Origin: Nipponacmea schrenckii | Taxonomy: Eukaryota; Mollusca; Gastropoda; Lottiidae | Reading direction: 5' to 3' | DNA: 64,000 nt | Assembly: GCA_030562195.1 (NCBI GenBank) | Contig: CM060202.1 | Location: 20,074,317 to 20,138,316 of the forward strand | Shown here: in pieces, positions 46,801 through 57,331 of the stretch | How the letters are laid out: every line of letters starts with the position of its first letter | Numbering within the stretch: position 1 is the stretch's first letter | The notes under the pieces: generated by a model | The model's input: the letters and a program-made list of their open reading frames with translations, nothing else | The model's database searches: none | Told to the model about the DNA's origin: nothing | Translations under genes and position numbers: made by a program

Positions 46801-49800
46801 TAACCAATGAATACGTGAAATTATTTAGTTACATGTATGTGAAGTCTCACAGAGATGCCGAGTGGAAAAATTCGGGTCGATCGGTGAAATAAAAATGTTC
46901 GATTTATCTGTAAGATTTCAATATGTTTTTATAATCTGTTAATAAGTACTATGTCAAGAAGAATACAATTAATAAAGCAGTATTCATAACAGAGACGCCA
47001 ACGTTCCCACTCTTTGCTCAAGCCTTATAGCTGATGGCTGTCTAACACAGTGCACTAAGACCAACAGCACCAGTTTTAGTGTCATTGTAAGATCTAAGAC
47101 AAAGTGAAATGTCATGGTTTCTATGGCGTGCTGCACTGACATGAAGAAATAAGGACAACGAAACCACAGATTCTTAATTTAATAGGAATTGTAGAACTGA
47201 AAGTTGATTGGTTGAAGAGAACCAGTAGCTAATCAATGTTTATGTTCAACTCATTTTGACCCCATAGAAATTCATAAATTGAAAGATTCTCGCCTGTAGT
47301 AATCATCTTATAAAATAGGATGAATCATTAGAAAATAAGATAGTTAAAGGAACCCTACCTTTCAATTTGCGTTTTTCTAATAAAATTGTACGGTTTTATG
47401 GAGACAAAATTGTCAAGTTATTATCATCTATGACTGAACGTTATTTAAACAAAGAGACAATTTTAACATTTTAATAGTTATGGAGTTTCTGTTTGTTCCA
47501 TTACCGTTATGTGAAATTTTACAGTCTTGAGGGTAAGACTAATATAAGACGCTAAGTTACTAGATATAGGCCCATTTAACCTCCGAATGTAAGGGTTATA
47601 AACAGACCATTACTAAAACCTCCGAGAGGGTGGGTAACAATGTATATGATAAAACACAACAAAGGATCTTTTTTATGATATTCAAAATCAAGCAACACGA
47701 GGGATTTGGCCAAGGGTAAAAGTTTTAAATATCATAAAACCCGACAGAAAGGGTTGATATGACTTATAAACCGACAATGGCTTATTTTTGTTTGGAAATA
47801 AACAACAAATGATCATGAAATAAGGGGCACAACTCGTATCTTGAAGACTCTGTCAGTTCATCAACCAGTGAGCTTGACTTGCTATTTGTAAAAATTCGAA
47901 AATTGCTAATAGGTTTTAGGACGGTTTAAGTGGCCTTCAGGGTAAGGATAAGTTACTAGATTAGTTTCCTTTAAAAACCCGGGGGCAAGGGCAAGGTTCA
48001 TGTAGTCAATTTCCAGATAGCGCGTCTTAAAAGCGTTAAGAACTGGAATAATCATATCCTATCAATTACGAGATAGTGGGCCTTTGAAGCTTAATTATAG
48101 ACAATTATTTACTGAATGATGTGCCTTTAAAACCTTATTAAACTGGATAATAATACAGTAATCTTATTTAGAAAGAGTTAATCAACGTGACTAACATCAG
48201 ATAAATCCACCTCACTACAATATACAAATTTGAATAATTGTAAAATAAATATTGCTGGGTGATTGACATGTTTGCTGGGTAATTTGTTACAAGTTTTGTT
48301 TGTGTATTGATCTCTATGATAACAGAAAGCTACGACTTGACTTTAACAAATTACCCGTGACACATTCTACAGATATTCCAAATTGCCTTGAGAGTTATGA
48401 TGCACTTGTGGTATCAGCCTATATGATTATTAGATTCTAGAGACTTGGCAAAAATTGCTACATTGAAATAAAGCAAGCATTGTTCAGATTCAAACAATTT
48501 TTTTTATAGAATTTTGAAATGTGTTTTATATATAACAAAGGAACACAAGAGAATAAATTATGGTACGACACACTTCTTTAATAACAAGGTACATAACGTT
48601 TCAACACAATTTACACGTGTCGTTATCACTTCTTTAATAACATGATAATTTAACATAAATATTTCATCTAATAACGACAGGTGTAAATTGTGTTGAAACG
48701 TTATATACCTTGTTATCAAAGAAGTGTGTTATACCATAATTTATTCTCTTGTTTTCCTTATAGTTACCCTCACCTTCTAAAGGTCGTTCAAATCCTATGT
48801 ATATTATTTTGTGTTTATCTGAATTATGGCCCCCCTTCTAAACCGAGATGCAAATCTTCTTAAGCATTGATCAGGTCATTGATTTTGTCCTGGATTTGAA
48901 AATTGATTGCAGTAATTCAACAGGTTCTTCTTTAGAAACAAACCAGTTTGGGTCGATTAAGAGATTACTTTCATTATGGCAATGTGGTAGAAATCTGTGA
49001 ATCTATCGCTTTTAAGAGATTATATATAGTTACTCTAACAATTGATCTGTTTTACATTTAATGTTGCAGCTGCATTTTATAGAAAGACCTTAAGCTTTCT
49101 AACTAATTGTTGGGCAGATTATTTGTTGTCTATTCTGGTCATTATGCTCGAAAATAATTCTTTCTATCCACATCCGCTGTCCCTTTGATTGATTGGTAAT
49201 GTAGTGGGAGTAACCGTGCTTCCATACACAGTATTCTGCTACAACGCATAGGAGACCTGACAGCACACCTCAACATATTGTCTTGTTAGCGAATTCTGAT
49301 GTAAAGTAACTTGTGTACAAAACATGTATACGGACCCTATCATACCTTTCAACCCGAGGGTGGGGGGGGGGGTGGGGGTTGTTCTACATACAGGTCGTCT
49401 ATGTCTGATTTTGAAGATCATATCGTGCAGCTATTTTGATGTGGCATGGGTCTGTTCAAACCTAGATAAATGAAAACAAGTAAACTGACTGAAGAAAACC
49501 TGACTCCGCCGTTGAATCCAATGTAACGATATCTCTCAGATACAAACCAGCTCGTTTCTTCTAGTGTTTTCTAGCCAATTACATCAATTGATCATGACAA
49601 ATTACCGAGGTTTTAATACAGATTATTTCTATCACGATGACAGCTTTACAAGACCTAGCGAATATTTCTTAAGACTTTTTCTTACAAATTCTCTTCATAC
49701 AAATCTCTTGGACTCTGTTGACATTTTCAAACTATCTTATTTCCATTATTAAGGCTGGTAAAAAGCCTCACTGATATTTCTTCTATTAGTCTGAATTCAG

Positions 49801-52800
49801 TTTTAATGTAAATGCTATAAGTAATTGTTAGTACTGACTACACGTCCAGGTTTTCTGGCTTAACTTAACTCATTAACGTTTCATATAGAGGGTTCTACGC
49901 TACGTTTTGTCACCAAGAATAATTTAAGGAAAATATGACGGAATTGTTGTTCAATTATGTGTATTATATGTGTATAATCCGGCTTTTTAGATGTCATTGT
50001 ACTATTCCTTCTATCATTCTACTCGTGGCTTCGCATGAACAGAAGGGCACAATCAGGGTGGATGGGTTTCAGGGTTATTTACCGTATTCGAACAGAAGGG
50101 TTCCGGATAGAAAGGCGATACAGTAGAAGTAGACTGAATCGCGGTAGTCTAGGTACGGTGCGGTGCGATGGCAGGGGAACATATACATAGCATGATGCGG
50201 ACTTCGAATCAATTTTGTTCGCGGATTTTTTTTTTTTTTTTTTTTGTTTTTGATTTTATACTAAATACAAAAACAGGTTTTAATGCTGAGAATGTCACAT
50301 TCACATTTTATAATCATGTTAAAAAAAATTACTGCAAGATGTAATAACGCTGATTCTTTTTTCAGGGAAGGCGATGACAACAGCTGATTGTGGTGCACCA
50401 GCCTTGGTAGGAAAGTCACATACACTGGGCTGTGAGATATCGGGAGATATAACCACTGGAATCAATTGGTTTCGTGGTGTGGAGAAAATAATCACATGTT
50501 TTAAAGAGGGGTTCTGTATCTCTTCTAACCGTGAAAAATACCAAGTATTTCCAGAAGCCCATTCAGCTACCAACCATCAGTTTATTATCAATAAGGTCAC
50601 AGAAGAGGATATGGAAATGACATGGTCTTGTGTTGATGATACTAAACTTTCTCCCGCCATGTCCGTCTCATCTAGTTGTAAGATCAAAAGAGGTTAGTAA
50701 CATTGATGATTAAATTCCTTACTGTGTGGTGGTTGCCAAATTAACATTTAACTAGAGCTAATATCGCACAATATAATAAGTATGAGTTGTCTTAATTCAT
50801 TGGAAGTAGTGTGGCTGAGAAACTTAAACCAAGATGATGAATAATATACTAAATAGAACATGGCATGAAAAACAATCTCAACAGCACAAAAAGTGCTATT
50901 TGATCTTCTACAGGAATGTGAGCCGAAGTTCACAGTTAAACCACTTCTTCATCAACTTTTAACTGTAGTTTTGGCGATAATATGTTGTAATCGAACAGTT
51001 AGAACAAAAATAAACCAATTTGATAGTTTTATTTACATTGTGATTAGGGTTTATTGGTATTAAGCGTCTAGCAATTGGAAATCAATTGATACTACTATTA
51101 CTTCTAAATATCTATTCTACACCTTGCTTGAGTCACCATATCATGGAACAAACCGCTACAGGCGACTCCGACTTAGAATACTATTAGCTTTTGTGAAACG
51201 ATCGGCTGTAATCACTTCATAATGAGAACGGAATTACATAGAACAGGAAAAGCTATTTCCCTTTTGGCTAGACATCAGTTTCTTTATTAATCATCTGAAA
51301 CCCTTTTTCTTAAATTATTTCATATCACGCATAAGTACTGCAAGTGCTTTGATCGAACATGACCTTTAAATTTGACGTCATAGTGTACAACGAACTTGAT
51401 CAGTGCAGTGTACCTAGTTATAGCCTTTCCTGGAATACGCAAACAGACCCTATTAGTTTCCAGTTGAGATTTTAACATCTCCACCTGTGACATCCCTTCG
51501 TCACAGATAAGTACCTACTATTATAGAGGCTGAGTTTTTGAACAGGCTGATCCCCTGTTCAGGAAAAAGCCTTCCCAAGTCAATGTTTGGTGTTGTGCTA
51601 CGTTAGCTATCATGTAATTTGCTTCATTCAGTTTATTATATTATAGAATATGACATCGTAACGACAGCTGATTGTGGTGATGAGGTAGATGAAGGGAAAC
51701 CTCATGTATTAACTTGTAGGATGAGAAATCCGATAGCGCATGGAATCACATGGTTCAGGAACAGAGACAGCGTCCTCATTTGCTCAAAAGACTTGAAATG
51801 TGTGGTTCCTGTGAATAAACAAGGACTGTATGCCTTCTCATCAACTAATAACCTCTCGTCCATACTCCTTATTATTGCCAGTGTATCGGCGGATGATCTC
51901 CAGCATTCCTGGTCCTGTATTGTTGGATCATCCTATCCGCCAACCATTCCTACATCATCAACATGCAGGCTTAAACAAGGTACGTAACTCTCATTGCAAT
52001 TTGTACTTGTTAATGAAGAGTTAGTTTTTAGGTATGTTACAACTAGATTGCTGAGGTCGCTCGACAGTTGGAGTTGGCTAATTCATTCTACACAGCGTGA
52101 TGTTGTCTGTATCCATTAGCCTAATATACTCTATTCAATATATTTTGTAATTTCGTTAGAGAATCATATATATAACTGTATACTGAAAGGCCATGCTATA
52201 AAGTTAACTGGAACAAATGCTTGGTAAATATGTAAATATCAAGATGATTAATATGAAACGTATGTACTTGACAAGCTCAAATTTGTCTTGTCGTTACGAG
52301 GCCTGATTGGAACACCGATGTGTCACAGGTCGTACTCGTACATCACAATACTAATAAACCTCAAGCAAAAGAGTTGATATATGTTTATATAAGAGCTGAT
52401 TAAATATAAGAATATCAGTTTATGGCTGTACTTGTAGAACGGAAACAATCTTGATGGTGTACTGCATTTCTTTCAATTCAGTTCCTTCTTATAATGGATT
52501 CATCCAAAGACAATAACGTATTTGTATTTTGATGGTATAATAAATTATCGAAACTAATATAATGTCTTAAGCAAAGCTCACTATGTCGCCGTAATACAGT
52601 GACACCGTATTTATTTAGAGCTCTCTGTTAGATGCCCTCTAGCACATTGCTTAGGAAATAAGATCGTGGTTGATAGATGTCGAAAGAACTGACACCAAAA
52701 AAAATCTGGATCAAAAGATAATTTTTTTGTGATCAACGACAGTGTGATTGGGTTTGATCGACTGAAATTTTAAGCCGAATAGTCAACAGTGCCTCAATCA

Positions 52801-55800
52801 GAAGTTTTCCCAACCGGAAGTACCTTTATAACTCTGTGGTTTTTAAGCTCAAAGTAAACTCTCTCACTAAGGCGTAAATTCTTTAAAATAAAATCTAAGA
52901 CGACAAATTCGCCTGAAGGTTGAGTTGATATATTAGCACAGTTGACTTTAATGTCAATTGGAAAAAATCTTCAAATCAATGAAGTAAGTTTGAGTCACTT
53001 GAGTGTCCGTCTTGATTATTATTAAAGCATTATACCGATCAATAACGTAAATTCACCACACAAAGGAATTATTTTTTCTAGCCAGAATTTCTCTTGAGAA
53101 TTATGTTTGTCACAGTCAAAATCTTTTTGCTCCTAGAAAAGAGTTATTTATTATGATAACTCTCGACACACGAGTATGACACGTTCTGATATTAGAATGT
53201 TGATCCCAGTTTGCATTCGTAAACTTCTAAAATTCTGGAAAATACCCGACATTTTGCGTTGTTAATTTATCCTCACGATATCAAGTACGATGATTTAAGT
53301 TTAAGGGATTGTTAAAATTTAGCTGTACCTTGAATTGCATAGTTCGCTTTTTGAACACACCTATTATTGATAATTACATTGTCTTATTCTCAGAGCCGAA
53401 CAACAGTGGACGGGGCCAATGTGCCATGGTATTTGCTTCTCTTAATTGTTGTTCCAATTTAAGGTTAATCAGTGATCTCATCATTAGAGTGATTCCCAAA
53501 AGCTTCAAAAATACAGATCTCAGATACAGATACAAATTGTGCTGAAACAATACATGTCAATTACTTGAGACATAAACATGTATTTATAATTCCATCAAAA
53601 CCTGGATGAAAATGAACCGACCCACACAAACAACCGAATCTAAACATCACGATTTGTACTTTAATAAGGGTGATAATAAACAATCTGCAGTATGCCTCTA
53701 ATCGCCGTTTTATTAGCATGACAATAAAATGAAATAAAATAGGTCGATGTAAATTAACAACCAACAGGATTTCTTCTCTTAAACTGTAAAATAACATGAA
53801 ATCGAGTCATTTATTACTCTTCAATAAAAGTTCCAATAAACGTTATATTTTCAATGGCTTCTTCAGGAAATACATTATCTGACCTACATTCTCCATCATC
53901 ATTGCTTTTTACTTTCAGAAAACAATTTATATTTTATTTGATCATCTCCCTTCAAAACAAGATTAAACTTTGATGACTAAAATATGATTGAACTGACCCA
54001 TGTAATTTCGCTTGTGAATAATAACATATCTTGCATTCAATCGTGGCTCCTTTTATAGACTTCCGCCTACATATGTATGTTTGTTAAGACTCTGATTCAG
54101 TTCTGAATGGAACAGAACACACTTCTGGAAACGACAATATCCTCTTCGAACAATCTCTGAATCCGCCATGCGTTTCCTTTCCCACAAAAACAATGTTATT
54201 GGACAACGGATTAAAATGGTAGCAATATCGATTTAGGTAACTTGTGGAAAAAAATAATATCAAGACTGCCACTTTAAATAACCTAATATCGATTTAAATT
54301 ATTGTCCTCTCTTCTAGTATTATGTTTGTTGTAAAAAGTGCAGTATAAATTTCCGGTATAGATCATACACTGCTGTAATCATTAACTGAACGCTTCTGTA
54401 ATCATACATAGAACAAAGAGAAATAATTAAAGTATAACGATAGGAATATAATCACTCAATACGAACAATTACTAGCCAGTTTTATATAATCAAGTATTTT
54501 ATTATAGTCGTTAATACGCATACTGATTACAGTAAATCATTTATTATCAGTATCATTACTAGACCTGTTTATTTCACTGTCGATATCATTTATATAGTTA
54601 AAATTTCAGCTTTAATATCAGTTAATTCTAATGGGAATCTGCTAGACTGTATTACTGTAGACAGTCCATCAATTAAACCTAATGTTCTTCATAAAGATAT
54701 CGTTTTCTATCAACAGTCTGGCGGGCAACAGTATGATTTATGGCGGCATTTTTAACGCCTATAACAAAAAACTTATAATATCTGTGGTATATTCTGTCGA
54801 ACTTGAGAAGGCATGTTTCCTTCGAATTATTGAATGCTACAATTAGGACATTTTATTCCATTCCTTTTACTCTTTCAACCGTGGAAATGAAAATGTCACA
54901 TGGCAAGCAGAAGCATTGCCTTTGATGTCCTCATGGTATACATTTTAAATAAGTATGGAAGTAGATCATAATGCTAAAAAGATTTACAATGGGCACTCGT
55001 AATCAACAAATCGGTTGAACTTCAGTCTCAGTGACAGGACAATGGACACTGCATTATCACATGTTTAAACGTGACATTAAATCATGGTGGACAGACAGAC
55101 CTTTCTGTACATATTTCTACGGTTCTTTATTAGTCCAGACGAATTGCTTTATAGAACTACTTAAACGAATGTTTAATGATCTTAAAATTGCCCATTTTCG
55201 CCACAATCGATTCAATTCAGGTAAAACGAGTCATTAGGCCTGTATAGTCTGTAAATTAGTAGAAATTGTTTGGTGTTGGTTGTTTAATGAGTAACCATAG
55301 TACTATGATAATAACGATGTATACCATTTTAATGGATTGGCTACTAAATCCTACTATTTTCTGATAGGAAATATAAACAGTATTTAACTAGTAGAAATAT
55401 ATTTAACAGGACAGTCACATTGATTTTTGCCTCCAGACTTGGTTAAGCTGGCTAAAATCAATTGTATCTCTTTCACTGTTATTGTCAATCATTCTAGAAT
55501 ACTGCTGCTTACTCTAGTCAAATTGTGGTATGTTCCAGAAGGACTGTCGACTGTCCGAGTGACACCTATGTCTACGAATAAGGGTCGATATTTTCTATTA
55601 ACTTATCAGAACACATCTTTCATTTTGTAGCCAAATATACTTCTGAGAATGGGGAACCAATAATTTCAGAAATCATATTAAAAATAATGCAAAAGCGGCA
55701 CTAACACAGTTCAAATTGAATAATTTGGTATTTAGTTGTTACGATGATATTGATAACCCTCCCTGCTGTTTTCCAAATCAAAGTACAGTAGTAGTTTTGA

Positions 55801-56327
55801 ACTTTGCGAACCTTGTCTTATACCTTGATTGCAATCCGAACCTATCTTGTATGACCGAATGCAACATTTGATTAGACTGTACGCCAATCTTATCAGAGCC
55901 CTCCACACATAAAGACCGAAAACACTATGGCTAATTGATAGCAGACTTTCTGTCGAGGTTTCGATAACGTAAAATCCAACGAAAACCTCATTTACAAACT
56001 ACCTTTATACAAGAAATGTTTATTACAGTCAAAGTATAAGAGGCTATCCGTTATAGCTTGATATTGTCAAGATAGTTAATCTGGAACAACACTGTTCTGT
56101 TACCTTTTTCGTATTTGCCCGTTGGACAATATAAATTATCTTCAAATTTGCCTGTTAGTATTAATAACGATCATTGAAGTATAAAATAACTCTAATGATA
56201 TCTAATCTGTATTTCAGCCCATTTATCTGGATGTGAAACGGCCCTAATAGTGGTTATTATCCTGGCTATTATAGCAGCGTTTGTGGTGGGCCTTAGTGTT
56301 TGGTATTGCTGTAAAACAAAACGGTGA
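31872..56327 (+). CDS. Single-pass membrane protein with two six-cysteine Ig-like domains
   Basis: Five exons: 31872-31929 (signal peptide MKGVPVLLVLVVEVFNLIN), 43405-43470 (polar linker), 50366-50692 (domain 1), 51647-51979 (domain 2) and 56218-56327 (transmembrane and tail). Every junction is phase 1, and the sum is 894 bases or 297 residues. Both domains start TTADCG and end SSSCK/SSTCR. They share WFR, WSC and six cysteines at 50, 64, 86, 92, 130, 146 and 160, 174, 196, 202, 241, 257. The C-W-WSC layout suggests a V-type Ig fold with two extra disulfides. Residues 270-291 are a transmembrane helix, and the tail is only CCKTKR. No enzymatic or signalling motif is visible. I do not recognise the family; a surface recognition or adhesion role is inferred. 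Confidence 0.72.
31985..33665 (+). repeat. 65-bp minisatellite, about 26 copies, in intron 1 of the Ig gene
   Basis: Unit includes ATTACACTCGTATCTATAAT, CACATGGTATATTTTTATAA and ACTCGATCATCATAGATGTT. The array starts only 55 bases after the exon 1 donor. Later copies lose the CACATGG segment and become shorter. Repeating peptide ORFs here are array artefacts. Confidence 0.95.
33666..40685. other. Intronic DNA between two minisatellites
   Basis: No exon with the required phase was recognised. A 40-base direct duplication lies at 36502-36581. Other content is unremarkable AT-rich sequence. Confidence 0.35.
36502..36581 (+). repeat. 40-base tandem duplication
   Basis: Two near-identical units starting CATGTTCCTCAAGCAACGTT and CATGTTCCTAAAGCAACGTT. 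Confidence 0.85.
40693..42062 (+). repeat. 23-bp minisatellite, about 60 copies
   Basis: Unit ACTGGATAGGATATTTCCAT plus GTC, with variants GATAAGATATTTC and GATGTTTCC. Several units carry CTCATATCACTGG instead of CCATGTCACTGG, and these recur at roughly regular spacing, suggesting higher-order amplification. It lies in the first intron of the Ig gene. Confidence 0.95.
42063..43404. other. Intronic DNA, nothing recognised
   Basis: AT-rich sequence between the 23-bp minisatellite and the candidate linker exon. No repeat or exon was evident. Confidence 0.3.
43405..43470 (+). CDS. Candidate 66-base linker exon of the six-cysteine Ig gene
   Basis: Framed by TTGTAG and GTGAGT and open in exactly the phase (1-1) needed between the signal-peptide exon and the first Ig exon. 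It encodes SANGNYEQYGQSRKERKYND-type polar residues. The exon can be skipped without breaking frame, so it may be alternative. It is called from sequence logic alone. Confidence 0.55.
45813..46012 (+). repeat. 35-bp tandem repeat, five to six copies
   Basis: Unit like GAGCTATCTATCGTCATTGA followed by TAAGTCGAGTATAGC. Diverged remnants continue to about 46170. Confidence 0.85.
48537..48760. repeat. Long inverted repeat (foldback or MITE-like), arms about 85 bp
   Basis: The left arm (about 48542-48626) and right arm (about 48671-48755) are near-perfect reverse complements with a 44-base loop. Arms share GAATAAATTATGGTA and CGTTTCAACACAATTTACAC. No clear target duplication was found. Confidence 0.85.
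50693..51646 (+). other. Intron between the two Ig-like exons
   Basis: No additional Ig exon or repeat was recognised. Confidence 0.4.
51980..56217 (+). other. Intron before the transmembrane exon
   Basis: No third TTADCG-type exon was found. One AG-GT bounded segment near 53394 fails the phase test. Confidence 0.4.
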
Positions 56328-56737
56328 TTAGTCTTGATATTTTATAGCATGATAGAATCAGATTATCACTTATTTCATTAATCTTAATCATTCTTCCCCG
56401 CTGAGATAACTAGCCACAAATAATTCATTATCATTCCATACTCTTTCCATTATCGATGGCTCTGGTGACTATTATAGACGACAATTTTTTTATTCATATT
56501 TCGGAACATCATCGTGGTCGAATGAGGCTACTCCTCGTGGTTTGTCAGTTAACTAACTGCCAATGTGATAGGACAGCTTGAATTATATTTTTAACAAATT
56601 ATCTCTCCAGTCCACAGGACAAAAATTCTGTTCCACTATAACTGTATCATGTATTGATATAATTTCGATTTTGCATTATTTCGTATTTATGGTGTTCTTT
56701 TCTTTTATGATGTTTATTTCTGTCTTTTATATTTCAG

Positions 56738-56771
56738 ATTCGAGAATTCTGAAAACCTGCAATCCGACTGA
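56738..56771 (+). CDS. Possible alternative terminal exon for the six-cysteine Ig gene
   Basis: A strong pyrimidine tract and ATTTCAG precede 56738. If the transmembrane exon were cut at a weak donor (CG|GTGATT, 56323/56324), the frame would continue as RFENSENLQSD and stop at 56769-56771. This would lengthen the very short tail. Confidence 0.3.
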
Positions 56772-57272
56772 CAGAACGGTGGCCTCAATATCAAAAACCC
56801 AGCAGTAAAAGCGGAATAGCAATAGTACTTACAGGAAGGAAGTGGAACAATTGGTTCAGATTTTGGAGGAGGATTAGAGATTTTTTCGTTCACTCATGAG
56901 TTGTGAAGATTTCAGAAACTATGAACGATCATTTTGGCGCCTGCAGGATTTTTTTTCATGCTATACTTTTTGATATTGAGGTCAATTTTAGTTTTAACGA
57001 CCATTTATTGATACAGGTTCAATGTAACATAATATTAGACGGTTGGGTACCAGATTTACACGTTTAGAGCTTGAAACATAAATGATTGGTAGTTTGAATA
57101 ATATCTCCAGAATGGGATGAATAAATTAAAACACGTGTCCTTACAACACATTTACACAGTGTTACATAAAAAAAGTGGATTGACCAAGATTTAAGGTTGT
57201 AGTTACCTTGTGTTGTCAACAATTAAGACGTATTACAATTAACACGAAAAAAATGAAATGCATTTAACCCGT

Positions 57273-57331
57273 TGCATTGAACCTGTTTGCATTGAACCTG
57301 TTTGCATTGAACCTGTTTACATTGAACCTGT
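57273..57331 (+). repeat. 15-bp tandem repeat, four copies
   Basis: GCATTGAACCTGTTT repeated, with the last unit changed to ACATTGAACCTG. Confidence 0.9.

Larger units (their letters stand above)
43471..50365. other. Intronic DNA before the first Ig exon
   Basis: Contains a short 35-bp repeat block (45813-46012), a foldback structure (48537-48760), a G-rich run near 49361-49378 and a run of 20 T at 50226-50245. No further in-phase exon was recognised. Confidence 0.35.

Noticed and set aside
53394..53430. Possible extra exon (TCTCAG ... ATG|GTATTT) in the six-cysteine Ig gene
   Set aside because: It enters in phase 1 but leaves in phase 0, so it cannot sit between two phase-1 exons.
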